From Cerioporus squamosus (lineage: Eukaryota; Basidiomycota; Agaricomycetes; Polyporales; Polyporaceae), in contig JABYQS010000031.1 of the NCBI GenBank assembly GCA_022592435.1, positions 124,001-188,000 on the forward strand: a stretch of 64,000 nt of DNA. The letters run 5' to 3'. Below are positions 23,512 to 34,214 of the stretch, one piece after another. Both the position numbers and the translations under genes were made by a program. The stretch's first letter is position 1. Each line of letters begins with the position of its first letter. Under the pieces are notes generated by a model. It was not told the DNA's origin. It searched no databases and saw only the letters and a program-made list of their open reading frames with translations.

Positions 23512-24298
23512 GATGGAGCCCCTCCGACAAGCCCGAATGGCATGCAGCATATGAGCGCTGCCTCGAGCTTGAGCGGTTCTCCAGTTGGGCTACACATATC
23601 ACCGACTCGGATCTCGACGAAGCCCATTTGGAGGCACTGATGCTGCAGACATCCCCCAAGTTGCTGCTCGCACACTCGGATATGCCCTCGTCGAAGCACA
23701 TGACGACAGGAGCCGGAACTGCGTCGCTCGCCAGATCAATGACTGCGGATACGATTTTGAAGCCTTGGCCGGCCTCGCACATCTGTACATATTCGGGTTC
23801 ATCGACGTTTGTAAGTGATGATATTTTCCAAGTACTTATTCCACGTCTGGTCACAAGTCCGGAAATCCGCAGGGCCCTACGCCGCCTCAGACTCCTGGTA
23901 CGACGTTTGATCAGCCCGCAGTGGAGGACGAATCCCTGACGCCCGCGGGCAAGACTCCTCGGGACTTGGGGAATAAGGTAAGTGCTCGACACATCGAGAA
24001 TGCATATCTCACTGACATACCGCTTTTCAAGCTTATTGTGCGCGAACGTACAGTTGCGCCTTCACCAACCGTGTTGACCTCGATGCTCCCCCTGAGATGG
24101 TGGACAAGGTCGAGGAAGACGTGCTAGCAGCTGAGATTCAGGTGGTCGGGAGTTGCAGATCTGCTCGACGAGTTCTACAAGGGAACAAAGCCTATGGTGG
24201 GGTTGTCGGGCAGTTCTGTGGATCCGTCGTTCAATGCGACTGGCGCTGCCGAGTTGGTTCGTGCTCTGCACAGGATCCAAGTTGGTGGTCAAGCATGA
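23512..24298 (+). pseudogene. Broken gene resembling fungal HNH-endonuclease proteins
   Basis: The left segment reads PEWHAAYERCLELERFSSWA in one frame, then after 23653-23657 continues in another as VAARTLGYALVEAHDDRSRN and FEALAGLAHLYIFGFIDV. A GT-AG intron leads to GPTPPQTPGTTFDQPAVEDE and GKTPRDLGNK. After a second intron a further frame change at about 24049 gives YSCAFTNRVDLDAPPEMVDK, and a third, near 24150, gives DLLDEFYKGTKPMVGLSG, ending at a TGA at 24296-24298. The order (an AYE-type helix, an LGY helix, a Pro-rich linker, then a Cys-containing FTN turn) resembles the Agaricomycete proteins annotated as HNH nucleases; I recall this and could not check it. The usual HNH histidines after the Cys turn are not visible. 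With at least three frame changes it is either decayed or badly sequenced. Confidence 0.4.
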
Positions 24299-24660
24299 AA
24301 TCCTCTCTGTTCGGATGTCGTCTGTATAGTTTGTGCAATTATTGTAGTGCCAGCACCGCCATACACGGGTCGATAATCACTGTAGAATATGTGAACCGCG
24401 GTTGACGTCGAACCGTAGCCCCTTGTAGTTCTCTCACCACTGTAGCTTGCTGTAGCAACGTCGAGTGAAAAATATGCAACGAGTAGCTGCTTAGCCCACG
24501 CACGCTCATGCGCATTTCAAATCAATATTCGCTCAAGTCAACGAACACTCTGGCAGTGTGCTAACAATCTCACCGACGTACAGAATTCCTTCCAGGTTGA
24601 TAATGCCGTCCGAACTGGTAGAGAACACGCCTCATACATGACGCACATACAATTTTGGAG

Positions 24661-26773
24661 CTAATACGTCGGTTCGCTGACAGCATTGGCAATCACGGCC
24701 TCCGCCCAGGGTCCCCTGGGCTTGATGGTGCACCGTGAATCCTCTGGATACCTGCTCGCGAGTCAGTCACGCTGGGCTTCTGGAGGATCTTCCGCAGAGC
24801 AACACTCACGCTACCATGCAGTCTGTCATGCTCGGCTCAATCTTGATCTGATTCCCGTTTTCGTCCAGAGGAGGAGTGATATCGAACACGTGCAGCAGCG
24901 CTGCGATGTTGATGAAGAGTGCTATGTCTGCGAAATGCCTCCCGGGACAGATGCTGTCAGAGGCCACCGAAGTGAGTGTTGGAACCAGTCTTTGTGGAGC
25001 AGCAGGCTCACCGTCGACCGAAGCCGAACACAATTGTGGCTGGGTCTTGGACACTCGGGTCGAGCTGTCCATCGCGTATGAACCTCTCGGGACGGAATTC
25101 GTCGGGGTGGTCATACACTGCCGGGTCGTGCGTGCAGCCCCTGTAGCGGAACGATATGTCAGCTTACCTGATGCAGAGCGGTAGCACATCGCATACTTAC
25201 CAGATGTTGCCCTGCACGATGGTCCCGGCGGGGATGAAATATCCCGCGAACTCGTCGTCCACCGTGGTATAATGTGATTGTCCGAGAGGTGCGGTGGGGA
25301 GCCAGCGGAGGGACTCTTTGATGATGGCGTTCAAGTACACGAGCTGATCGCGATCGTCGAGGTCTGGCAGGCGATCGTGGCCGACCACCGTATCCAGCTC
25401 AGCGTGCGCTTTCTTCTGTACTTCGGGGTACAGAGACATGGCCAGGAGGACCGCCTGGAGCGTCGAAGAGGTCTACCGTGTCAGGAAACCATCAGTCATG
25501 TCCAGAGGAAGAGACCACTAGACATACCGAATCAGAACCAGCTGTGAACATGCTCGACGGTGAGAATCATGCATATGCGGTGGAACGAAGCATCGCTGAC
25601 CTTCGAAGATGATACCACCTACACTGTTCGCTAGCACTTCGATCTCATACGGCCATGTTTTGTACTCTCCTTCAGCGCCGGCGAGAATGTCCGCGAGGAT
25701 GCATTGAGGTGCTTCACCTTGGTTCTGAAGAACATTCGTAGTTCAGCAGGAGACCGTGTTAAGCACGAGCGGAGTGACACTCGCCATGGCATCCACGAGC
25801 CGCTGGTACGGGAAGTTCCTCAGCCGCTGATTAGCTCGTGCCCATACTTTGAACTGTTTCTGGAAGCCGCAGCCAGGTAGATACGAAGGGGCGTAGCGCA
25901 GGAACGGTAGATAGTCCACGAGGAAGCCGCCGAAGACGAGCAGCTCGCGCACCCCCGCCACTCCCTCGTTGATCATTTCGACGGTCTCATCGTTTTCGTC
26001 GACCACATCGACGCCGTACGCGATCTTCAGGATGGCCTCGGCAAACGTGCTGCAGCAACGGTCAACGTAAGGTCTACCGCAGGGTCATGGACCGCATACC
26101 GCTGTATGTACTCTTGAACTTTACTCGGATTCTTGAGCACTCTGGCAAGGAAAGTGTGCATAGCCTTCTCCTGTAACGGCCTGTACTTCGTGATCGCGCC
26201 CGGGTGGAAGTGCTGCCAGAAAACACGCCGATAGTGCCTCCACTTCGGGCCATACTGGAAGAGGTCGAAGGACCACGAGTGGTCGGCGCTGCATGTGCCC
26301 AGAGCCGCTTAGTTATAGTACAAGCACATCGAACTCGGGAGCATTCACGACGCACAGAGCGATGCTTGGTGTCAACTGGCGGTCAGACGTGTTCGCCGAG
26401 CGCCAGTCCAAGAACCGCACGGCTTCCGCGCTGCCGAGAATGACGACATGCTGGTTGAATACCTTGAGGTGTATGATATCGCCTGTGTCCGACGTGCGTC
26501 AGAAAGTCGGTATGCACGTCTCGTGGTATTGTGGAAGGTTGACGCACCATACTTCGTGCAGTAGTCGTTGAAACCAAGCCACCACCTGCTGGTCGGCATG
26601 TCCCAGAAATTGCCGACGATAGGAAGCCCTGGCGGGCCAGGCGGCAGCGGCCGACCACGCGTTCTCTTTCGCCATAGTATGAGGGAGCGCAGGTACAGCA
26701 CGCCTGCGAGTAGCGCTAAACCAACGAATGGGAGCGGTGTCGGTGTGAGTGATATGGACGAGAGCAAGGACAT
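24661..26773 (-). CDS. Cytochrome P450 (A), monooxygenase
   Basis: The start at 26773 gives MSLLSSISLTPTPLPFVG, a membrane anchor (LALLAGVLYLRSLILW) and the proline hinge LPPGPPGLPIVGN. GT-AG introns join segments including WSFDLFQYGPKWRHYRRVFW (C-helix WxxxR), the oxygen-binding AGSDS T motif of the I-helix, KESLRW (the ExxR of the K-helix), FRPERF and the heme loop FGFGRRICPGR, whose cysteine is the axial ligand. The last exon ends AVSEPTY and TAG at 24663-24661. All hallmark residues are present and the frame holds throughout, so the gene looks functional. It would be an ER-anchored monooxygenase of roughly 510 aa. The substrate is unknown; such multi-copy P450s in wood-decay fungi usually act in xenobiotic or secondary metabolism. 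Confidence 0.93.
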
Positions 26774-26817
26774 GACGTCTGTGAATGAGGCTCACCCTTC
26801 GTTGTCATCATGGCTCT

Positions 26818-26823
26818 CTTATA
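26818..26823 (-). promoter_or_regulatory. TATA-like box of P450 A
   Basis: TATAAG on the minus strand, 45-50 nt upstream of the P450 A start codon. Confidence 0.35.
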
Positions 26824-27272
26824 CCCGAGCGGTGAGAGTATGCCATCCTGTGGTCATGGCACATGTTCTCTCTCCGTGCTTCTTGCGAACTCAAAAGCTC
26901 TGTCTTGGCTTCGCTCTCTCACTCTGTGGCGCCTGGAGCGCTGCCTCCAGTCGGATAAGGACCTGTAGAATTTCGTGATCAGTAGAAGTCATAGCTGAGC
27001 GAGAAAAAGTCCGACGTCAGATACCGATAGCGGAGGTCACGTTGAGGAGAATACTGCGGCCAAGGAACACACAGTGTCGGCATGCAGTTGGAGGGCCTAC
27101 ATCATAGGGTCGCTCTATCTCCAGAGGGACCAGAGGGGAGGAAATTGAACCTTACTCGCACACCGGTGTCATGGCGCAAATAAAGGCATATACTCAGAAC
27201 GAGGGGATTTGATGCCGAGACCTAGGACAAAAGAAGCACGAGTCATGGCCGCATGATCCAACGCGCGGCCGC
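26824..27272. other. Intergenic upstream of P450 A
   Basis: About 450 nt with no supportable gene. It lies between the P450 A promoter and the stop codon of the truncated P450 copy. Confidence 0.35.
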
Positions 27273-27690
27273 TCAGCCGGCCTTGAAAACACTGCTGGAA
27301 CTCCTCTGGCTGTTGATGAGAGCTTCCGCACCAGAAGACCGCGGTTCAATCCTGAACGACGAGTTCTCCATGTATCTGTATGGATCAGCAGTTAGTACGC
27401 ACTATGATTGCGTCCAAAGTGGGGACTTACGACTCCAGTTCCGCATTAGCGTTGGGCCGGATGCGAATCTCCTTGCCTTCATCGTCGAGCGGCGGAGAGT
27501 TCCGGAAGACATGCAACACGGACGCAATGATCAAGAATAACGTTGCGTCCGCGTGGTATCTTCCGGGACAAATCCTGCATGGCAGAGTCGGTGTTAGCAA
27601 TTAGGGGAGTTTGGTTAGCCAGGCGAAGTAACCTTCGACCGAATCCGAACAGGATGGTGGCAGCGTTCGTGTACGGCTATTTTCACGATC
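27273..27690 (-). pseudogene. 5'-truncated cytochrome P450 (heme-binding end only)
   Basis: On the minus strand the sequence reads NAATILFGFGRR, an intron, ICPGRYHADATLFLIIASVL and HVFRNSPPLDDEGKEIRI, a second intron, then YMENSSFRIEPRSSGAEALI and a stop at 27275-27273. These are the heme-binding loop and C-terminal exons of a P450 closely similar in layout to copies A, B and C. The splice sites are kept. Everything upstream (ExxR helix, I-helix, C-helix, membrane anchor) is missing: beyond about 27,690 the sequence is unrelated. It is therefore a remnant, not a gene. It shows that this locus once held at least four P450 copies on the minus strand. Confidence 0.75.
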
Positions 27691-27739
27691 GTCGAAGGTA
27701 GGGGGTGTCTGCATCTATCTGTCACTGGTCTGCTGAATG

Positions 27740-28107
27740 TGAAAGCTGACGCGCTTGCAGTTCATGATCACCTACCCTCAAACTCCGCCGCATACCGGCA
27801 GCCAGGCCAGCTCTGCAAGCCTCAGATCCACGGCAACGGCGTGACGCCGCGATCTCCCGTGCAGGGCTCGTTCCGCGAGACCCAGGACGGCGGGAGCTCC
27901 CTCGAGGCGACGTCGACGTCGTCGGTGGAGATCATCCTGTCGCCGTGCGACCCCGGGCCGTCGCTGCTGCACATCGCGCCGGTTCTGTACGAGCTCGGAA
28001 TCAAGCGCGTGGACCATCTGCGTGCTGTCGCGCGGCTGAGTGAGGAGATGAGGGACAGGGAGGTGAAGGAGCAGGCGTTGAAGCGGGTGGTGACGGTCGT
28101 GGAGTGA
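27740..28107 (+). pseudogene. Orphan 3' exon of an unidentified gene
   Basis: After an acceptor-like GCTGACGCGCTTGCAG the plus strand stays open to a TGA-stopped C-terminus. It contains VEIILSPCDPGPSLLHIAPV, then ELGIKRVDHLRAVARLSEEM. The ending resembles the C-terminal helical segment (a hydrophobic LxxFxxxGI helix followed by DHLRxVAxL) seen in several large basidiomycete regulatory proteins. No upstream exon exists: the sequence to the left is the truncated P450. A further frame change near 27,840 is likely, because the first ~25 codons after the acceptor read better in another frame. I treat it as the 3' end of a disrupted gene. Confidence 0.45.
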
Positions 28108-28458
28108 GCGATCTTCTTAGACTTGAAGCTGCAGAGCTTGTAGCTTGCTTTCGTGGAGGGACTTGTCGAGGTTCTTCACGCAGTGGAGAATGAGACCTGT
28201 ACGAGTATGATCTGTGAGCCGCGTCGTACGGGTACGGTCCGTTGTCTGTATGTTGTTATGCGATGCATTTGATGTATTCCCAGAGGTGGGCAGATGGGAG
28301 GCGGCGACCAAGCCAACGCGTCTGAGACGAGAGCCACAAGATCATCGGGAGAATCGAGCGACGATAATTGGATGCTGTCGAGATATAGATACAAGTGTCG
28401 GGAGGTAGCTGCCAGGAAGACCGAATAAATTACAGAATCGCGCAGAGACCGAACGCGC

Positions 28459-29021
28459 CTAATTTTCTCGCCAGTTGTTGCCGCACGCTGTACACCTAGA
28501 GAGCAGTCAGGAAGGCCACTTGGCCATATCAGAGAGCCCTCGCATACCTGTAGACTGTGAGAGCGCACATGAGTCAGTGGAGGAAGAGCTCAAACCAGGG
28601 GTGCGTAACGTACACGTCGTCATCGGTTCGTCGGCAGACCTGATCTGTAGCTGGTAGAAATACGCCCGCCCGTTGTCGCATTTTGGGCATGTCGCTGGAG
28701 GGATTGCCCGTCAGTGGTTGTTCGAGACGTGTTGGTCCCGGGGTCGAGTCTCACCGGTCGTGGAGTCGGCGTGTTTCCATTGATCTTCGCCACCCAGGAC
28801 GTCGTCGACGACTTTCCTCTTCAGCTTTGTTCTCGAGGTCATCTGCAAAAATTTTGACCGGTCAATACTCCGGATACGTAGACACATGGTGTTCGTGACA
28901 AGGAACGACAAACCTGTTTCGTGAGCGGGAACTCATATGCGCAGGTGTTACACGCCCATTTGTTGTATCCCGTCTCCGCTGAGATGACGAGGAGGTTGGC
29001 GCAATTTGGGCAGAATAGCAT
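28459..29021 (-). CDS. RPC11: RNA polymerase III subunit RPC11 (C11, TFIIS-like)
   Basis: Five small exons encode 106 aa from ATG at 29021 to TAG at 28461-28459. The N-terminal zinc ribbon has MLFCPNCANLLV and CNTCAYEF (C-x2-C...C-x2-C). A linker follows with KRKVVDDVLGGEDQWKHADS. The C-terminal TFIIS-like ribbon reads TCPKCDNGRAYFYQLQIRSA, then DEPMTTFYRCTACGNNWREN. The acidic RSADE hairpin is the residue set that enters the Pol III active site to stimulate RNA cleavage, needed for termination and reinitiation. Yeast Rpc11 has 110 residues, so the length matches. Donor sites such as T|GTACGT and AG|GTATGC were chosen because they alone preserve the conserved TTFY and CTACG sequence. It is embedded between P450 genes with no functional link. 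Confidence 0.92.
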
Positions 29022-29488
29022 CGTGATTTATCTGGCTGTGTCGGAGGCAGGGACAACAGGGACAACCTGAGAGCAGCGGCCTGTTCTTGGTGGTTCAGTC
29101 AGCAACGGCAAATTGATGGACGCTTCCCGTTTTTGGTAGACTTCGCTACTCACCGCCATGAGCAGAGTCACGACGAGATAAGCATTGAGATGCCTCCGGC
29201 TAGTTCACACGATATGCTCGGCTGATAGTCCAACCCGTTTCAACAAACGCAGACTCCGTGTGCTATCTCGGTGCACCAGTGGCCGCTCGTAACCTCGAAG
29301 TATCCCGAATTCCCAGAGTCTCGGAGTCATCGGGCGCACGCGAATGCGTTGCGACGCAGCAAGAGGCTACGGCACTACCCTACGACGATACAGTCGGATA
29401 TAGTTCTGCATAGTCTCGCAAAGCGCTAGTACTCTGCTTGGCAGATAGATACAGGACGCTAGAGTGACTCTCCGCTTCAACTCAGGCT
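29022..29488. other. Intergenic between RPC11 and P450 B
   Basis: About 470 nt containing the RPC11 promoter and the P450 B 3' flank. No gene or repeat was recognised. Confidence 0.35.
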
Positions 29489-31586
29489 CTACGCACAAAG
29501 GCGCAACATTTCTTCTTCGGAACAACGAGGCGTAATGGTGCAATCACAATCCTCCAGGTATCTGCCCGCAGTAATCAGACACGAATGATCTTGGACGTAT
29601 GTGAGAACATGTCACGTACGATAGTCCTCCGTCGGTCGTCTGAGATTCCACTTTGACTGGCTGCCCGATGTCGTCCACCAAAGGATCGACGTTGAACGTG
29701 TGGAGCACGGACGCGATGATGAGGAAGAGCATATCCTTTGCAAAATACCTCCCGGGACAGATTCTGTGAATTTACGCACGTCTGCCTTTAGACTACTGAA
29801 AAATAGAGAACCGAGCCGTCTACCTTCGTCCAGAGCCAAAGACGATTGTGAAAGGATCTCGCACAGCGGTGTCAATTTTGCCCTCGCGTACGAAACGGTC
29901 CGGGCGAAACTCTGCTGGGTCTTTGTAATCCCTAGGGTCATGCATGCAAGCCCTGTTCAGCGGTGCGGACGTGTGAGATGTTATCAGACGACGCCATGGG
30001 GTTAACTGAACCGAAGACCCACCAGATGTTAGGCACAAGAGTGGTACCGGCTGGAATGAAGTAGCCTTGTATCTCGTCGTCTGCCACCGTACGATGCGGG
30101 ATGCCAAGGGGCACCACGTTGTGCCAACGAAGCGACTCCATGATGACCGCCTGAAGGTACACCAAAGCACCGCGATCGTCCAAGTCGGGTAGGCGGTGTC
30201 GACCGACTACTGCGTCCAACTCAGCCTGTGCCTTCTGTTGCACCTCGGGGAACATCGACAGGGCAACGAAAGCGGAGAAGGCGGTCGAGTAGGTCTGAGC
30301 GAAGCCGGCACTTCTGAGGGCACCTGATGCTTAATCATGAGAGCGATGCTCACTGTATCTGTTCCCGCTGCCGATAGGTCAGCGGACGCAGAAACGCTTT
30401 GTTACGGGCCGCCTCACCTACGAACGTGACGGCAGCCACGTCCTCAATCAGTGTTCCGAGGCTGAGACCAGCAGGGACGTTCAAGGACTGAGCCATCAGA
30501 GCCTCGACGACGGGCGTAGTCCCTGGTATCACCTTCTCCGTCTAAAGAAACATAGTCGGATTCAGACCATCTCGTATGTCCGGACATGAGGACGGGAGCG
30601 TACGGAAGCAGTATTGCGGGTTTTTGACAGCACCTGAGCCTTCATTTGCAAGGTTTCCTGCCGCCATCTTGCGAAAGTCTTCTGGAAACCTGCTCCGGGG
30701 AACCAGGCCGGCATGTACTGCAGCAGCGGGAAGGCATCTACTAAGAACTTCCCCGGAATGAGTGCCTGCGCAGATCCTTCAAGGGCAGCGTCAATCATTT
30801 GTATGATGTCACGAGTCTCGTCGTCGGCATCGATGCCATATGTGATCTTGAGGATAGTCGCCGCAACTACTCTGACACGGACACCGGCATCGGCACGGTT
30901 ACAGTCCATCGGGTGGAAGGATGTGTGACACTCACAACCTAACGCGCTCTTTGAGATTGTCGGGTTTGTGCAGGAGATCGAGCAGGAACATGTGGATAAC
31001 CGTGCGTTGTACCGGGTGATACGTATGCACCATCGCCGGGCGGAAGTGCTGCCACAGAGCACGCCGGTGAGCTCGCCAGACAGCGCCATATGGCATCAGC
31101 CCTATCAGCCAGTCGATGCCCGTGCTGTGGGCGCAATGAAGGTCTGTCAGCGGAGGTGATAGCATACTGGCGGGAATACTCGTACAGACGAACGACAGGA
31201 GTGACAAGTCTATCTGACGTATTTGAAGCATGCTTCTCTAGGAATTCGGACACCGCCATAGCACTCCCGAGGACGATGATATGTTGGCCTATGACCTGCA
31301 AGTAGGCAATATCTCCTGGTCTGCGGTCAGAAAGACAAAAATAGGGTTTGGAGCGAGACTTACCATATTTCAGACTGAGATCTCTGAACCCACACCAAGC
31401 TTGCGAGTTGGGGATATCCAGCATATTCCCGATCAAGGGAAGCCTACGCGGACCTGGTGGAAGGGCGCGCCCCTTCATACGAGCATGCCATGCTGCGGAT
31501 CTTAGGTAGGTGTGGGCAACGAGGAGGCAGATAAGGATCAGTGCAGCGGCGAGCACGTCTCTGCAGGTATAGTTCTCAGTATACAT
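29489..31586 (-). CDS. Cytochrome P450 (B), tandem paralogue of C
   Basis: The start MYTENYTCRDVLAAALILIC at 31586 gives the membrane anchor, then LPPGPRRLPLIGN (proline hinge). Further segments are IDWLIGLMPYGAVWRAHRR (C-helix), GIDADDETRDIIQMID, AGTDTTYSTAFSAF (I-helix oxygen site), MESLRW (ExxR), FRPDRF and the heme loop FGSGRRICPGRYFAKD with its axial cysteine. The last exon ends SEEEMLRLCA and TAG at 29491-29489. All joins are GT-AG and in frame, so it looks intact, about 510 aa. The intron positions and most motifs match copy C exactly, so B and C are a tandem duplication. The start was chosen because copy C has the equivalent MDTEQP. An ER-anchored monooxygenase is expected; the substrate is unknown. 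Confidence 0.93.
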
Positions 31587-31681
31587 GTTGCAGCCTGAGG
31601 TTTGCCCAGCAGGGATGGAGAGCGCGATGAGGCGACGATGGCTGAGCGTGGTGTTCTGAGCCTGAAGCGTCAACACTACGC

Positions 31682-31689
31682 TATATATA
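31682..31689 (-). promoter_or_regulatory. TATA box of P450 B
   Basis: TATATATA about 96 nt upstream of the start codon at 31586, a clean TATA box in GC-rich sequence. Confidence 0.5.
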
Positions 31690-32092
31690 GGGAGCGGTAC
31701 TCACACTCCAACCCTCCTGACAGCACATGGAACGTCCAGAATGGTCACCAGTCGATGAGCTTCCCCAGCTGCGAGCGCGCATTTGCCAGCCGGCATATTC
31801 GTTGTATCGTCCTGGTGAACTTGGCTGACGCGGATGCCCGCAGTGCCCCCAGCTGATCACCGGTTCAAGCGTGTAGCGAGACTGGGCCACGCGAGTAGCA
31901 ACATGCCCTGGTTCGCCGACTGCGACTGTAAAGGAAGTGGCACTGACAGTAGCCTCGCGATGAGCCATCCGGTCCAAGGTATTGCGATATTTCGCGTGAG
32001 CAAGCGCACGCTATGCCGCTCGCGCGCGCGATGCGTCGCGCATCTGTAAGCCACCGCCATGTAGTCGCATTTCGTACATTACAGGCACAGCG
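31690..32092. other. Intergenic between P450 B and P450 C
   Basis: About 400 nt of promoter and 3' flank. No coding frame can be supported. Confidence 0.35.
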
Positions 32093-34214
32093 TCACAGAG
32101 ACTTCGCGCCGATGTCCTGACCCAGGAGGCGCAACGCCTCCATCTCTGAAGACCGGGACCTAATGGTGCAACGACAATCTTCCAGATATCTGCCCGCAAC
32201 GGTCAAAATTCGACGCTTGCGAACTGGTCAAGAGGTATGCAACGTACGATAGGAAACCGTCGGTCATCTGCGGTTCGACTCTGACCGCTTGCCCGTGTTC
32301 ATCCACTGGAGGACTGATATCGAACATGTGCAGCACGGACGCAATTATGAGGAAGAGCGAGTCATTTGCAAAGTATCTCCCAGGACAGATCCTTTGGGAG
32401 AGTGGGGCCTGCGTATTCAGGTACTGCCCACAGATGATGCTTCATTATTTCTCATACCTTCGTCCGGATCCGAACACGATCGTGAATGGATCCCTGACGG
32501 TGGCATCAAGCTTGCCATCGCGTATGAAGCGTTCTGGACGGAAGTCGGCCGGATCGGGGTACTCCGTAGGATCGTGCATGCACGCCCTGTTGGAAGTCAT
32601 GGATAAGACAACGCTGGATCATCACAGAATCATGGACGAACACTCACCAGATGTTAGCCACAAGAGTGGTACCCGCCGGGATGAAGTAGCCCTGTACTTC
32701 ATCGTCCAGTACTGTCCGATGCGCAATGCCAAGGGGCGTGACGTTGTGCCAGCGCAAAGACTCCATAATCACCGCCTTGACGTATACTAAGGTCTCGAGG
32801 TCGTGCAACTCGGGCAGGCGCTCTCGGCCGACTACCGCGTCCAGCTCAGCCTGCGCTTCTTTCTGAGCCTCAGGATACAGTGATAGGGCCACGAAAGCGG
32901 CGAGGACCGTCGAATAAGTCTAAGCAAAAGCTCAGATCATCGACTTCCAGTTCCGTACGAGACACTCACTGTATCTGTTCCCGCTACAACATAAATGAGT
33001 TAAGCATACGGCGAGACTCGAGGGTGCTTCTTTTCCTACCTTCGAATGTGACAGCAGCCACATCCTCAACGAGCATCTCAAACGTTCAGCGATGGGTCAG
33101 CGGGACCGTTGGAGAACCGAAGAAGTATCGCCTCGACAATTGGCATACTGCCAGGGACCATATCCTTCGTCTGAAGGCCTACTGTCAGTTCTCCGACGTT
33201 GCACAATGTACAGATATGAGGGCGAAACATACGAATGCAGTGTTGCGAATTTGGAAGAGATGCTCTTTCATTCGTGAGCTTGCCTCCCGCCATCTTGCGA
33301 ACGTTTTCTGGAAGCCGGCTCCGGGGAACCAGGCAGGGACGTACTGCAATAGCGGAAAGGCGTCCACTAGAAACTTCCCGGGGACAAAAGCCTGTGCAGG
33401 TCCTTCAAGCGCAACGTCAATCATCCGAATTATCTCGTGGTTCTCGTCGTCGACATCAATACCGTACACAACCTTCAAGAGAGTCGCAGCCAAAACACTA
33501 CCATGAAAGGTTCAGTACCATGAGGGCATGGGCGACGGTCCATTACGTGGATGTGTCGCTTACAATCTGACGTGCTGCTTGAAGTCTCCTGGCTTCTGCA
33601 AGAGCTTGAGGAGGAACTTGCGGGTGACTGCGTGCTGTATCGGCTGATACTTCGGCAAGACCCCGGGATGGAAGTGCTGCCATAGGGCACGCCTGTAAGC
33701 TCGCCAGACCGGGCCATAGGGAATGAGTCCCAGGATCCAGTCAATTCTCGTGCTATATGCCGCGACGTGCCCAAGTCAATAAGTCAATAACGTCCCGAAT
33801 AATTTACACGTACAGACGAATGAGGGGTGTGACAAGTCTGTCCGACGTGTTCGATGTGCGCTTCTCAAGGAATTCCGAGATTGAGGTAAGACTCCCAAGA
33901 ACTATGACATGGCGGCCCATGACTTGCAGGTATATGACGTCCCCTGAAGTACCGTAAGTGAAACGAGCATAACACGTAGAGTGAAACGTACCGTATATCA
34001 AACTGAGGTCTCTGAAACCATACCACGCCTTCGACTGAGGCATACTAAACAGATTTCCGATAAGAGGCATTCTGTGTGGACCTGGAGGCAGAGCGCGCCC
34101 TCTCATCCGAGTGTTCCAGGATAGAGATTGTTGGAGGGAGCGGGTGACGAAGAGACAGATGAGCACCAGTGCTGTGACGAGCACATCCGCACGGAGGGGC
34201 TGCTCAGTGTCCAT
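32093..34214 (-). CDS. Cytochrome P450 (C), with an apparent 1-nt frameshift
   Basis: The start MDTEQPLRADVLVTALVLIC at 34214 is followed by LPPGPHRMPLIGN, WILGLIPYGPVWRAYRR, AGTDTTYSTVLAAF, MESLRW, FRPERF and FGSGRRICPGRYFAND. It ends LLGQDIGAKSL and TGA at 32095-32093. Layout and introns mirror copy B. In the exon before the I-helix, PADPSLNV runs into a TGA at about 33,080, whereas the conserved EMLVEDVAAVTFE resumes in another frame. Dropping one T from the TTT (coding strand; AAA at 33080-33082 on plus) restores the sequence NVEMLVED, which aligns with LGTLIEDVAAVTF of copy B. So this is either a sequencing insertion or a young inactivating mutation. All other exons are intact. Confidence 0.88.

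Noticed and set aside
27253..27604. Plus-strand frames over the truncated P450
   Set aside because: The minus strand reads a heme-binding loop with matching introns; the plus frames are shadows.
24661..34214. A secondary-metabolite gene cluster
   Set aside because: There are only P450s, with no synthase, transporter or transferase, and RPC11 (housekeeping) sits among them. Local P450 duplication explains the region.
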